Shown: positions 1 through 11,046 of the stretch, piece after piece | How positions within the stretch are numbered: the stretch's first letter is position 1 | Layout of the letters: each line of letters starts with the position of its first letter | Notes under the pieces: generated by a model | The model's input: the letters and a program-made list of their open reading frames with translations, nothing else | Databases searched by the model: none | Told to the model about the DNA's origin: nothing | Made by a program: the position numbers and the translations under genes | Source of the DNA: Hyposmocoma kahamanoa | Taxonomy: Eukaryota; Arthropoda; Insecta; Lepidoptera; Cosmopterigidae | Length of the DNA: 64,000 nt | Direction: 5' to 3' | Assembly: GCF_003589595.1 (NCBI RefSeq) | Contig: NW_020653397.1 | Coordinates: forward strand, 1,637,092-1,701,091

Positions 1-794
1 TGCCTTTATACATATTTAATGGGAACACGGACGAATGGGTCAGCTAAGATATCGAAGTAATATTTGTTACAAGATATCAGAGTGCCTTTTGTTGTAGTGT
101 ATTGTTTTGTAACGATAATGTTTTGGTGTAAATCTTTAGCCTCTTAATGCATTTGGGGTATCTTTATGTTTCTGCGTTACTAGTAATGTTTAACATCAAG
201 ATTGTGATGTCCTCTCTATCCATATGCCAATAAATAACACGATGATATTATTTTCTAATAAGGGCGTCTATGTACTTCACAATTTCTTTCAAGATGGATA
301 TATCTTTCCGGGTTATTTGAGTAATGGTGTTTTTACGAAAGAAAAATAATATTGGAAACAATTTCCCACGCAGTCCAAGAGCGTGTCTATATGGGCGTGG
401 CTATAATATCGTCTATAGGTACCAGGTTCGCAGAAATTGAGAGCCGTTATCGTATCGGAATCCACCGGTATCTGGGCCGCGGCGGTCTCCGAGGAAATCA
501 TTGGGAAGGCATCCGGAAAATTTACCGCGCATTCCGGCTCATGTGGCGTTACACACCTGCCTCTTGGTTATTCGAGCCTGGTACGTGATCTATTTTGTTT
601 GCTATTGCTTTCGTGAGAAAAAAAAGAAATGATCTGTCTCCCAGATCTCGGGGACAATAAATGGAAGTAAGACACGTAGTTTATTCCATTTACTGGAAAA
701 AAATCTCTATTACATTTGAATACAGGAGTATAATAATAATTATAGTACCAATAGATATTGAAATCGTGACGCGTCTTAGTTTGTAATACCACTT
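1..794. other. AT-rich stretch, no gene recognised
   Basis: Only short overlapping ORFs on both strands are present, none with a recognisable domain. A somewhat GC-richer patch lies near 380-580. No repeat shared with the rest of the window was noticed. Confidence 0.4.
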
Positions 795-1142
795 TGTTAA
801 GAGTCAATACAACCTTAAATGGCTTTGATTGATTTCGCATAACTGTGCAAGTGTTGAAACTATCATTTTGGAAAAAATGTATAGTAAAATTGAGAATGTA
901 CACTGAGTACTATATGGTGTGAAAACACCATTCCTCAAAATGTTCACGATAGAAAAAAAACACAAACGTACCTCGAAATTTTACAAGAAAACCGCTGTAT
1001 TTAATACAACTCTACTAAATAGAACACGGTGTATACATTTTTCAAATTACTTTAATTTCGTAAAGGCAGAGACCCATGCAAAATGAATGAACCGTATTAG
1101 AACGGGAAAACATTTAAATTCGAGCTGAGGTATCGACTCTTA
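795..1142 (+). repeat. Family A dispersed repeat, uninterrupted copy
   Basis: This segment aligns along its length with 40828-42430 (where a mariner interrupts it), with 43008-43155, and in reverse with 29575-29925. Shared landmarks in order are a block near GGTGTGAAAACAC, CACGATAGAAAAAA, AGAAAACCGCTGTAT, ACATTTTTCAAAT and AACCGTATTAGAACGGGAAA. No ORF, tRNA box or terminal inverted repeat is obvious, so its class is unknown. It provides the empty-site reference for the mariner insertion at 41088. Confidence 0.75.
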
Positions 1143-1671
1143 ACGTTTTCGAGTCATTTGTTAACCTAGTTAACTTGAATAGTAAACACAGCGGAAAGGT
1201 TAGGCTGATTTCGGTTTTGTACAGCGTCGTCTCTGTCACTGATGTCACCTGTGTGATACGAGTATTTTGTTCCTAATTTGTCAGGACGTAAACGGACCTC
1301 TTTAAATCCGAATAAAGCCGATTATCTTATTCTAAAGCTTGAAATGTAATATTTACCGCCTGCCATTGTAATTGTTCAAGAACACAAGATATTTCATCGC
1401 TGAACAATGTTAGATCGTACATTTCTCCTAAACCAAGCTAATATTTTACACATTTCTTATTTCACTTTTGAAGTTTTGTTAATGCAACAGCATACAAAAC
1501 AAATAATGACAAATAGAGTTTAATCTAAAAATAGGAAGACCAAAATTTCGTATTGTCAAGTGAAAACATCACCTCTGTATCATCATTGAGTAACTAACAA
1601 ATTATACAAATACATTTAAAATTTTCTACAATTTAAAATGTATACGATATCTAGTTTTGACTAAATTAAAG

Positions 1672-1832
1672 TTGCGAAGGTGGCTGAAAGCCTCGCAGCA
1701 TCAGTGAGCATCGCACTCCATCTAGCCAAAGACAGAGTGCAATGGAGAAGATTGATTGGCGGTGTACTTGTTCAAGGTCACGATCCGCAGCAGTGAGGGA
1801 CCGACGGAGGAGAAGGAAAGTTGCATAGACTT
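1672..1832 (+). pseudogene. Non-LTR retrotransposon C-terminal remnant
   Basis: The plus strand reads a stretch with AKDRVQWRRLI, then GHDPQQ and a stop. This AEDR-x-WRR...HDPQ pattern is typical of the extreme C-terminus of insect endonuclease-reverse transcriptase LINEs. The rest of the element is missing. It ends near a run rich in GGAGGAGAAGG. Clade assignment is not possible from this piece. Confidence 0.5.
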
Positions 1833-1933
1833 TCTTTAATAAATACACAGGCTTCGTAAATGTACATCCATAGTATAACATCTTCAGTTCCCTAAAGTAA
1901 GGTATGCAACTCTCTCGCTGACACACACCAAAC

Positions 1934-2210
1934 TTTTTTTATGATACTGAATGACGGGACGGACAAGTGCACTTGGTGGTAAGCGACACACCTGTCGCAG
2001 TTGCTACCACTTGGAGCTTTAAAATGTAAAGATTTGGGGGGCATTGCCACTGCGCCCGTCACCCCGAGACACTGACTAGTCCCATGTGCCTGTAATATCA
2101 TCAGCACACTTACTTCTCAAAACTGGCACGCAGTAATGGTCACATTGCTGCTTGGCGGCAGAAACAGGCACTTCCCTTCACGAACTCTTTGACAAGAAGC
2201 TCTATTGCTA
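1934..2210 (-). repeat. Family B repeat, near full length
   Basis: It runs from the T-rich end (reverse complement of TATCATAAAAAAA) to the GTAGCAGTAGAGCTC end. All conserved blocks are present in the order seen in the copies at 11047 and 30117. Small ORFs crossing it are not conserved between copies. Confidence 0.75.
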
Positions 2211-2320
2211 CGAAATTATAACGAACGCCAAGAAACTTTGGCATATCGTCTGTGACCTGGCAATCGGTACTATCTCAATTTTGACAACTTTATAGGATGA
2301 AGAACAAAATTGTTGGCGTC

Positions 2321-2975
2321 ATTTATATGGCATGGAAAATGTGGAAAATGTGAAAGAGACATTGAAAGAAGAGTGAACGCAGGGAATCAGGTGAATGGTG
2401 CCTTGCATACCTTCATGGGCAGCCAGAAAGTGTCTAAAAAGGCACGATTGGCTGTGCATGGGGGGTGCTGGTTCCTACACTTATGTATGGTAGTGAATGT
2501 TGGGTTTGGCAGAAGAAGCATGAAAGTAGAATTAATGCAGTAGAAATGAGAGCTTTGAGGAGTATGGCTGGAGTGACTCGGATGGATAAATTATGGAACA
2601 GTGTGATAAGAGAGCGTTGCGGCGTGGAAGAAGATATAGTGACAAAGCTAGAGAAAGGGATGCTTAGATGGTTCGGACATGTAGAGAGAATGAATGAAAG
2701 AAGAGTGACGAAACAGATTTATAAGGCGAGTGTGAGCGGGCAAGTTGGTATGGGCCGACCAAGGAGAACGTATCATGACCAAATTGAGGCCATCCTAAAG
2801 AAGGGCCAGATCAAGAGTACCCTTAACCGACGAGAGTGTATGAAAGCATTGATGCGTGTTGATGAGGCGAAGGACGTGTGTCAGGACCGTAGCAAGAGGA
2901 AGACTGTTGTCTCTGCCTACCCCGATGGGAAAAAGGCGTGAAGTATATGTATGTATGTATGTATTTATATGGCAT
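2321..2975 (+). mobile_element. 5'-truncated RTE-like LINE insertion with 13-bp target duplication
   Basis: The insertion occupies 2334-2962. It is flanked by a perfect direct repeat, ATTTATATGGCAT, at 2321-2333 and 2963-2975. It holds only the C-terminal part of a LINE ORF and ends in a GTAT microsatellite (2941-2962), a tail style known for RTE-clade elements. Truncation at the 5' end, a microsatellite tail and a target duplication together indicate target-primed reverse transcription. The perfect duplication suggests fairly recent insertion. Confidence 0.85.
2334..2941 (+). pseudogene. RTE endonuclease-reverse transcriptase, C-terminal part, frameshifted
   Basis: Two overlapping frames give one C-terminal domain. 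The first (about 2357-2461) reads DIERRVNAGNQVNGAL and SQKVSKKARLAV. The second (about 2465-2941) continues LVPTLMYGSECWVWQKKHES, RCGVEEDIV, RWFGHVERMNERR, GRPRRTYHDQ and ends SAYPDGKKA. The switch falls in a run of six G at about 2460-2465, consistent with loss of one base. The catalytic reverse transcriptase motifs lie upstream of the truncation point, so this copy cannot mobilise itself. Confidence 0.85.
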
Positions 2976-3157
2976 CTGGTTAATTATTACACATGTTTGT
3001 ATGTAGACTATGTATTTTTATTTAATAAACCAGATGCTATGTAAATGATGTCTACTTCGTCCTGTAAAGTTGTTAAAAAATTGAGATGGTACCAGTTGCC
3101 AGTTCACAGTCGATATGCTGAGTCAGCGCTCTCTCACTGCGATGACAATGACGTTAT

Positions 3158-3330
3158 AATTATTATTAATACAAAGATCAAAGATCCACCTGGATTCGAA
3201 CCAACGTTTTCTAGCAAACCGTGTCAGATGCTAAGCCACGGAACGAACTAGCGTACCTTACGGATTTTTCTATACGCTTGTTGCATATCTTTGTTTTTGG
3301 TTTTTAGCGACAAGTTTTTCGCAGCGACAT
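3158..3330 (-). repeat. SINE-2, tRNA-derived, with 5' leader
   Basis: On the minus strand a leader (ACAAAGATATGCAACAAGC) is followed by a box A-like TGGCTTAGCATCTGACACGG and a good box B, GGTTCGAATCC, then an AT-rich tail ending near ATTAATAATAAT. The same leader-head order occurs at 33516-33650. The boxes form the internal RNA polymerase III promoter in this SINE class. No intact tRNA fold is claimed. Confidence 0.65.
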
Positions 3331-3392
3331 ATGTGAGAAATCTATTTCCTCACTCAGTGAGTATATAATGGTATGTTTTTACTTTTGAGTTT

Positions 3393-3454
3393 ACACACAC
3401 ATAGACAACCACAAATTACATAAAAACTCACGAGAGAAATAAATGTAGGCCAGC
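3393..3454 (-). repeat. SINE-1 body fragment, left of a MITE
   Basis: The bases match the middle of the full SINE-1 copy at 30535-30753 (blocks ACATAGACAACCACAAATTA and CGAGAGAAATAAATGTAGGC). The match stops exactly where the MITE at 3455 begins. Confidence 0.7.
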
Positions 3455-3682
3455 CATTGACTTACAAATAAATGGACGACGGGTCTAATACAAAAACCAC
3501 GAAAAAAATGTCCCAAGTCAACCTATTCGAAATTTAAATTGTAATGTCATCGCAGTATCGCGCTGTCAGTAGAACAAATGAAGACTAAAGCGCAGTGTCG
3601 CGCTCTGTATACGATTTTAGCGCCTTACAAGTGCGGACACTTTTTAGCGCGGACCCGACGTCCATATAATTGTAAGTCAATG
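3455..3682. mobile_element. hAT-like MITE, 228 bp, 31-bp inverted ends, 8-bp target duplication
   Basis: The left end (3455-3485) and right end (3652-3682) are inverted copies with three mismatches in 31 bases; each starts CATTGACTTACAA and ends in CGGGTC. The perfect direct repeat AGGCCAGC flanks it at 3447-3454 and 3683-3690. An 8-bp duplication is the hallmark of hAT transposons. No ORF is present, so movement would need a transposase in trans. The interior is comparatively GC-rich. Assignment to hAT rests only on duplication length. Confidence 0.85.
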
Positions 3683-3922
3683 AGGCCAGCACTAAAAAAA
3701 ACATGACTAAGTGACAAATAGTCAAATATCCGTTTCAAATAGCAAAGGATAGAAAACAAAATTCTCTTTTAAAAATAGTTAAAACTAGTTAACATGGTCG
3801 ACTTATCGGAACTTACCCAAACTATGCGTAGCTGAGATATCTTTAAACAATTTTAATATTCTAAAAGTGGGTTATGGTTTTTTATAATATCTTAAAAAAA
3901 CAAACAAGCCGCGTTTTCAGTT

Positions 3923-4012
3923 GGCGGACGGCAGTATTTCTCCCGACCCAATAATCGAACCCGGGATCTCTTCGTGGTTGTCCAGCAGGGTATCCGTTCA
4001 CGGAGGCAGTTG
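3923..4012 (-). repeat. SINE-1 tRNA-like head, degenerate
   Basis: The reverse complement reads a decayed box A region (GTGAACGGATACC) and CCCGGGTTCGAT (box B), matching the head of the copy at 30535-30753. It has the same orientation as the body fragment at 3393-3454. The two may be parts of one SINE split by later insertions, or two separate copies. Confidence 0.6.
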
Positions 4013-6150
4013 TGCGTATCTATATTTATCTATCTACCTAACTTGGCCCGTGATACATTTCTTTTGGGTCTTGATTAGTGGCAAAATACGTGTTGCGACA
4101 GAGTTTCCTCAGATAGTGAATGTTCTGTACATTATTTATGTACGCCCCATTTTTACTTAAAACAAAATAAAAATAAAAAGATGTGTTCTCTGTTCAAACA
4201 GTGCTTTCAAAATTAAGGGTTATTCAAAACTAGAGTGATGAGATTTTAGGACAAACGCGTTTAAAAATCGCTTACCATCACCGCGTCTATTTTTCATAAA
4301 AGAATCCATGCATATTAACAACGTTACATCTAACTACATCTAAATTCCATAGCATAAGCGAAAGCTATTAACGGAATCATTGAAAACCAAAATTATTCAT
4401 AAAGCAAAGGGTTATTTACAGAAGTGTTCAGTTTCAGCCCGTAATGGGAAGTCGAGTTAATTATTCAAAATGTCCACACTATAATGGCCGTTTATAAATA
4501 TTCAATACTCTATAGGATAGAATGCGAATGGCGTAACGAGTTTATAATATTTATTTATAACCTATTCGTTTTTTAAAAAGGCCAGGTCAAATATAACTTG
4601 ATTAAACTGAAGGCTAACTAACGCTATGAGAACTAAATAAAAAGCTATGGTCAGGTGCATGGTTGGATGTCCGTAACCTCTGCCTACCTTAGTGCTAGAT
4701 AATATGTATCATACATTTCTTCGCACACCAGTAGTACCTAAATTGTCTATTTTTGTATTGCCACAATAAAAAATATTTGCCTACCCCATTACTTACTTTT
4801 GTTTCGTAAAGGTCATTCTCCCATACTAAACAAACCACCTAAGGAAGATCTGTTATTTTGAAACGAATAAATGCACAATAAGATCTTGGTCATTATGGTC
4901 GTTATAAATTTCATTGTTCTTATATCATAACCAAATAAGAAAGGCCTGTGTTCATAACGTTAGAGCAAACCTATAGAGTTCTCATTACTTTTGCTGTTAA
5001 ATAGAACAATACAAACTTGCCAGTGCTAGTTGAACTGTGAAGTAAGGCTTTATGTTTGTGGAAAGGGGTCTTCCTATCTTTGTTGAAAAGCAGAAAATAA
5101 GGATAGCGTAAAATTACACTCAATTACAACAAAATGGCCGGGAAGTGCGCGCGCAATCAGAAACAATTTGGCCAATCACGAGCCAGCTAGTGTCACGCAT
5201 TTTCAAGTTGTTGCCGCTGCCACAAATTGGCCTATTCTGACCCTGAGCACAGCCTAACAACTAAATAGTTAGTCAACTTTGAAATTCTGAAGGACACAGT
5301 TTTTGTACGAGTATCTTAAAATTAAGATCACCGAAGTTGTTGATTTATCATAGTAAAAGGTAAAACATGTGGCTTCTAAAACTGTGTTTTAGCCTTAATT
5401 AGTTTCATCATACGTCATCAATTAAGCCAAGATTTAGGTTCCAAAATACATAGGTTTTTTTAAACTTGAAGTGTTTAACAACATTTATCGTGCTAGGTAC
5501 GTAAGATCAGCTGCTATTCGATAATCTGTGTGTTCGTGCAGACCGCAACGATTACTGGCCGAATAGTGTACGTGTGTTTCAGCCAAATGTCAAGTCGTTC
5601 CATTTTTAAACGCTCAAATTGTTTGTGGTTGCGGTCCGAATTCAAATTTTTCGGTTTTGACAATCTGTTCTAATTGGCGCAATTCCGGTTCTGATTTTGA
5701 ATGTTTACTTAATTATTTTTTTAAAAGGCCACTGAGTTATTGTTTTGCAGCCAATTACACTGTTGAAGAACTTTAAAATAACAATGTTTCCAGCTACGCT
5801 GAATAAGTAACTATTAGACATTATATACCATATAGCCTGCCCTTTACGTACTAAAATTAGACATAATAAATTCACATAAGACAAAATAAAGCTCGAATAA
5901 GACCCACACGATCCGAAGTAAGGCAATAATCAGGTAATGTGCGTAATCACTATAATTCCTGCAATCAGTGCTTGATTCGAGGGGCCAATTGCATCAAGGC
6001 ACGATGGACCAATGAACGTGAGCTATAAGATAGCTGTCTTAGGTACTTAAGGTTTTATAGCAAGACCGTGATGATGGGTATGTTTAGGTCATCTAATGAT
6101 TTGTAAAAAATCGCCTGGGACTGGGGCTAACGCCCGTTTGTTCTTAATAT
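4013..6150. other. No gene or repeat recognised
   Basis: AT-rich sequence with only short ORFs. A patch at about 5130-5240 is richer in GC and holds two inverted GGCCAAT-type blocks (CCAAT boxes on opposite strands), which might be regulatory but is unsupported by any nearby exon. Confidence 0.35.
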
Positions 6151-6260
6151 CTTTTTTTATGATACCAAGTTCAATGTAAGCGTTACTGCTTGGTAGCAGA
6201 AATAGGTAAACTCGCAGTACCTCCCTAGACGAATTCTTTCACATGGAGCTCTACTGCTAC
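6151..6260 (-). repeat. Family B repeat, internally deleted
   Basis: The T-rich terminus (TTTTTTTATGATACCAAG) is joined directly to the opposite terminal third (TACTGCTTGGTAGCAGAAATAGG to GGAGCTCTACTGCTAC). The middle of the element is missing. Confidence 0.7.
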
Positions 6261-7960
6261 TTCGTATATGTAAAATATAATAATAATTAATAGATATGAA
6301 AATTTGTATTCGGGTGCATTCGGAAATTAGAAGACTGTTCATTTCATTACATTAGGGCTGTCTATTTCTTTCGTTACGTTGTGCTCCAAGTTTCTATCAC
6401 GGTACCTATGATTTTAAAGACATTTTACTTTGATAAATCACTAAATGTGTCCAACAATTACACAAAAAGTCCAATCGAGCGAATGAGACGAGAAAGTTTT
6501 CCTCAAAATATCGACTAAAGCTGGTATCTGGATTTGAGCTTTGGAATGCCTTGTACTTGGTAAGAGAACAACCGCGAATCGAGTCTAAAACGTTTTCACA
6601 TATTTCTCATAATATTTAAGGGTGTCAAAGTGCATTGACGTCATCCTTGAATCATATTCAACTCAGTATACGACCCACTTTAGATCACGAGTCTTCGTAA
6701 GCATAGAGTTTAGACTATAGTTCGTCATTCTGCCTCAATGCGTATTGAGGTGTTCAGGTTGTGAAAATTCTTCAAAATGACGGTATTCGTCACAAATATG
6801 AGAAATTAAAGTCAAAAGTAGATAATGTTACAGAGATTAGAACAGTTAACCTTCTCAATCGAGATCTATCGGTCTCTAAGAAAATCTTACCTTGAAAAAA
6901 TTGCCCAATCCCAGTTACATCAGTTGGGCAGGAGAGAAAACGTATAACGAATAAGTTTGTGGTTTTGTATAATAGTGAATCGTTCCTTATGCACCTCCAT
7001 GTAATTACCAAACGTTCTTGCGAACCACCGCTAGGTAACTTATGTGCTCCGGGTCGCCGGTTAATAGCTAATATCTCGCCTAATGACCGCCTCGTCGCGC
7101 GTAATGTCCCGCGCGGGACGAACCACCTTAGGTTCATGTGCGCCTGGTAATTTATGTTGAGAGGCACTATTGTTAAACTTTCGCTTTGTGGAGGGGTGCA
7201 TATTCTACTTCCATTGCTGGGCACAGGGCTCTTCAAATGAGTGGGTAATGGGGAGTGATGATCATTTCTAACCCCAGCATCTTAATTATAAGTATGTTTT
7301 TTTTTCTTGTATAGAGGCGGTTAGCAGGAAGTTCTTTATGTTAAGCCTAATTTTTATTATATTATACACTATTTATTTCTCGTGTTTATTATGTAGGCCA
7401 AAGGAAAAATTATAACATCGTTCTTTATGAAATAACTCAAAAATAATCAACGCCATCTAGCGGCATAACCGAAGTAACGTCTTGTGAGGATATTCCATAT
7501 TTAAACTGTTTAAACTAAACAACAATCTCTAAAATATTTCAATATAGTAAAATTAAAATCATCAAAATAATAAAGACAACAATATCTTCTTCAGTCTTTT
7601 ATGCCAAAGTTACGGCTTTCACAAACGGGGCGACATGAAATGAGCTATTACCTCATAGTTCATGGGTGCCTGGTACTTTGGATTTTATTCGCCAACATTC
7701 CAGGGGTTGGTTGCTCTTAAAATCAACAAGTGACGGCGACATGGACTGTTTAGGAATTTCTGTGTTTTTTCCGGTTTATTCCGCTTTGATTGGTTTTGGG
7801 AGCAGAAATATTAATCACCACATTAACTTTTGGTCTCGTAATGACACTCTAGGTCTCACCAACATCAGAGAAATTGCAGTGGTAAAGAGTTCGTTCAGAA
7901 AGTTTTTTTTCTTTTTATGTAAAGAAGGAGGTAAACGAGCAGACGAGGCACTTGATAGGA
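6261..7960. other. No host gene recognised; SINE/LINE tail fragment at 7205-7245
   Basis: At 7205-7245 the minus strand carries CCCTGTGCCCAGCAATGG, the 3' end shared by SINE-4 and RTE-type LINEs. A minus-strand ORF of 148 codons (6790-7236) covers this repeat and is probably fortuitous. A GC-rich stretch at 7080-7125 contains the palindrome CCCGCGCGGG. An insect CTCF-like core (rc CTAGATGGCG) lies at 7450-7461. Confidence 0.35.
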
Positions 7961-7961
7961 G

Positions 7962-8122
7962 GTGATCGTCGTCGCCCATGGACATTTGCAACATCAGATG
8001 AGCTGTCTATGCGTTGCCAGCCTTTAAGAGTCCTGTAAACACGCTTTTTGAAGAACCCAATATCATAGCGCGAAGGAAATACCTACTTCAGAAAGAAGAT
8101 CATTCCACATATTGCAGTGGTT
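7962..8122 (-). pseudogene. LINE C-terminal remnant
   Basis: Its nucleotide sequence matches 23840-24010 (shared CATTTGCAACATCAGATGAG and CTTTTTGAAGAA blocks). In pieces of several frames the minus strand gives NMWNDL, FKKRV-like and CCKCPWA-like segments, as at the end of insect LINE reverse transcriptases (WNDLP...RYD...FKRRV). Frameshifts and stops are frequent. Confidence 0.5.
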
Positions 8123-9216
8123 TTGGTTGGTTTATTTAGTTTAGTTGGTTTATTGGTTTATTTATTACTTTAAAATGTGTCAAGAAAAAAGTTGAGAGTA
8201 CATCTGCACAACGAAGTCTCAGATAATGAGTAGAAAATATATTCGAGTAATATCGGAAGTGTTTTGCTTTTCTAGAAAGCTTGAGTAAGATGATCGTCAT
8301 CTGATATGACTTCGACAAACTTGAAATTCCAACTTTCTGTACCCAGAACTAACAATTCCTTTATAAAATTTCATTGGGCATGTAAAAAGTAACTGCAAAT
8401 ATAAGTTTGTGGCACTATATGTCATTTTATTGCTCGTAAAGTTTGACATCTCCACTAATACGTCATAAAGTGAGGATCTTCGGCGACGCGGTGGAATTTC
8501 TTTTATAGGGCAAATGAATTGATATAGGCACTTCTATGAATGGTTATGTCGTTTTTATGGACAGTTGCTTGATTTTCCGTATGGACAAAAACCAGAGAAG
8601 TAGAGAAGTTGTATATAGAGAGAAGTACCGCGCTAGTTTTAACCTCGTTTAAGACGAACAGGATAAAGATTCTACGAACGACATAAGTCGGTAACTTCAT
8701 GATTTTTAAGTTTTATTGAATGTCACGCACGAAGTTTGACTACCGTGATATTCAATTCTTGTTGTGAAATTACTCCACTAGTTTGTTGTAATAATTATTA
8801 ATTTCTTTTAAATGATAATGTCCACAATGACCACAATGTCTTTGTAAGAGGTAGGTTTATCCCTAGGCCTATGTCTAATAGTAAAAATAACAATTATATT
8901 AAAAAATGGTAACTCAAAGTTATGAACATATTTATAAAACCATTCTGGATTAATTCAAATGGTCAAAGCAAAATCTATGCACAGCCAGATCTTGTAGCAC
9001 CGCGTGTATCAACTCTTATAAGGGCAGCCTCGCACAGTTTGCAAATTGCGACAACGCATTGTTCTCCATAGCTAGAATCGGTCGCGATACTAGAGTACCA
9101 TCTCGATAGATTCGGTGTAGATACTTGGTATCTATGGCACCAACACTACATGTAACTTTATATGTAGGTTGGTACAAAAAAGATTTTTTTTTAATCTTTA
9201 CAAATGGCATAATATA
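8123..9216. other. No gene recognised
   Basis: AT-rich sequence beginning with a TTGGTTTATT-rich simple-sequence patch (8126-8165). Only short, unsupported ORFs are present. Confidence 0.35.
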
Positions 9217-9536
9217 TACACGGTGTAATCGTTAAGTGTGCGCAGGCGATTATTGGCGATTGATATTTCTTATATATACAATACGTTAAAGTACGTTACC
9301 TAATGAATAGAAGGAGATCAACAACTTTTAAAAATAAAACTATAAATATTCAAAAAAGTAACGTTAAACGTCTTCATACAATTCATATGACATTCGGCGA
9401 AGGGCCCACATGCAAAACAGGCGCCTTGACGTCGAGTTGCGGACACCGGGCCGTTACACCAAGTACCAAGTACCAAGTTCGTCGAAAGGCTTGACTTTCC
9501 CTACTTTAAGAGGTAACAATTACTATTTTTAATTTA
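9217..9536 (+). mobile_element. Foldback family C element, 5' part, cut off by SINE-1
   Basis: It starts TACACGGTGTAATCGTTAAG and follows the left arm of 13121-13590 through ACGTTACCTAATG, TCAACAACTT, AAATAAAAC, CATACA and CTACTTTAAGAGGTAA. Homology stops where SINE-1 begins at 9538. A GC-rich block with a tandem CCAAGTA repeat (9438-9480) sits in the middle and is not shared. Confidence 0.65.
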
Positions 9537-9537
9537 A

Positions 9538-9755
9538 CTGCATCCATGGCCGGACGGTTACCATGCCGGACTGCCACGCAGAGGTCCCAGGTTCGCTTCC
9601 CGGGCCGGAAGAAATATTTATAAGGCCAACATTTATTTCTTTCATGAGTTTGGGTGTAATTTGTTGTTGTCTATGTGTGTGTCCATGGCACCCGCGACAC
9701 AGGGTTTTCCTAGTGCGGGGCTATGTTGAGCGTGTACGTTATGATTATTATTATC
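9538..9755 (+). repeat. SINE-1, tRNA-derived, full length
   Basis: The head contains TGGCCGGACGGTTACCATG (box A region) and CCCAGGTTCGCTTCCCGGGC (box B region, one base off consensus). The body TTTGGGTGTAATTTGTTG...GTGTCCATGGCACCCGCGAC leads to an ATT-repeat tail. The head fits a tRNA-like internal polymerase III promoter. The best preserved sister is at 30535-30753. The insertion truncates the family C element immediately upstream. Confidence 0.8.
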
Positions 9756-9792
9756 ACTTAAAACTTTTTTATAATAAAAAACCGGACTCAAA

Positions 9793-9860
9793 GTTCGTGG
9801 AATTCCATCTATTTGCCATGTTTTATTGAAATCGGTTACCGAAAAGTGCTCTCTTTCACT
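9793..9860 (+). repeat. Short repeat shared with 55748-55815
   Basis: The two sites share GTGGAATT, ATCTATTTGCCA, GTTTTATTG, AATCG and TTACCG in the same order and spacing. The function and the parent element are unknown. Confidence 0.5.
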
Positions 9861-9861
9861 T

Positions 9862-9995
9862 TGACTTTTGAATTTATGTCTCAGGGTATCGGGTGCAGTG
9901 GTCCAGCCCGTCACATCTTTGTGATTTAAAGCTCTGAGTGGCACTGCAACTGTTATGGACAGGCGGGTTGCTCACCACTAGGTGCACGAAAAAAG
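9862..9995 (+). repeat. Family B repeat, 3' part
   Basis: It retains the segment from TTATGTCTCAGGGT through AAAGCTCTGAGTGGCACTGC to GTGCACGAAAAAAG. The 5' half is missing and the A-rich end abuts the foldback element at 10001. Confidence 0.7.
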
Positions 9996-10000
9996 AAAAA

Positions 10001-10234
10001 TCATAGTTTTGAGAAAATTGCATGAAAAGATTTTTCGTCGTTTTTGATAGTTTGTTCTAAAATTATACTTGTAAAATGAAAACTTTCAATGTTGTCACCT
10101 CAGGAATGTTGAATTGTTGTAATTTATTACTGTAATTCCTTGACAATAAAAGTTTTCATTTTCTAAGTAAACTTTAGAACAAAATATCAAAAACAACGAA
10201 AAAATCTACACGTGCCATTTTCGCAAATCTACGA
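10001..10234. mobile_element. Small foldback element with ~85-bp arms
   Basis: Arms at about 10001-10089 and 10146-10234 are inverted copies (shared TTTTTCGTYGTTTTTGATA and AAAATGAAAACTTT), separated by about 56 bases. No ORF and no clear target duplication. Such long-armed hairpins are typical of non-autonomous foldback DNA elements. It directly follows a truncated family B copy. Confidence 0.65.
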
Positions 10235-11046
10235 TCGTATTAGTTGACACGTTATTGCTTAACAGCATCCAGTTATTTAGGGCAATAATTTTAAATATTT
10301 GCCGATAGGTTGTCTAGTAGATATTAATTATTTTATTTTTGACCCACGATTCAAGAAAAGGGGAGTCTGTCTATGTATCTGTCAGTGAATCCCTAATGGA
10401 GTAAATGATCTCAAGGAGGTTTTTAAGACAGGTTTAATTGGGATGGTTCATTACTACGTTTGATGAATATCCGCTCTGCTGAATGGTCATCAGTTCTTTT
10501 ACCAGTTAATGCCGAGATCTCAACTTCTTTCGCGATCTTTGTAATTTAAGTTTTATTGACAACTAACCGTTGGAGAATTGGTCCATAGTTCTAAAAAAGG
10601 ATGTCTATGTTGTCACCAAAGTTTTTTTTACTAAGAGTTTTGGCCTGGATACAAGTCCTTTGAGCCAGGTCTTCGTTTAATTATCGGGATCCTCTGTAAT
10701 ATTTTCCATTGTGGTTCTAATACTACTCACTTTCTCTTAACTTATTTGGGTTTTTTAAATAGTCGTAAGCGGTGGGAGTCAATATTTATGTTTTCACTGC
10801 CAGTTAAATCACATTATCTTCTATTTTTAGGAATTTTTAGGATAAAAGTCTTTGGTAATTTGGTTTAAAATAAGGAATATAGTTCTAACTTTCTTCATCA
10901 CTATTTCTTTCTTCGTTATTTCTTCATAATATACTTAAAATAAAAATAATATTTGTAAAAGCTGTACTTGTAACTTCAAAAGCCCATCATTTATTTTCGT
11001 CAACCAAGTTAAAACAAAAGTCTTCGGAGACAAAACATGGACAAAA
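10235..11046. other. No gene recognised
   Basis: AT-rich, with no shared repeat and no ORF above 60 codons worth reporting. Confidence 0.35.

Noticed and set aside
6790..7236. 148-codon minus-strand ORF
   Set aside because: It begins in a SINE/LINE tail motif, shows no domain, and continues into AT-rich sequence; more likely chance.
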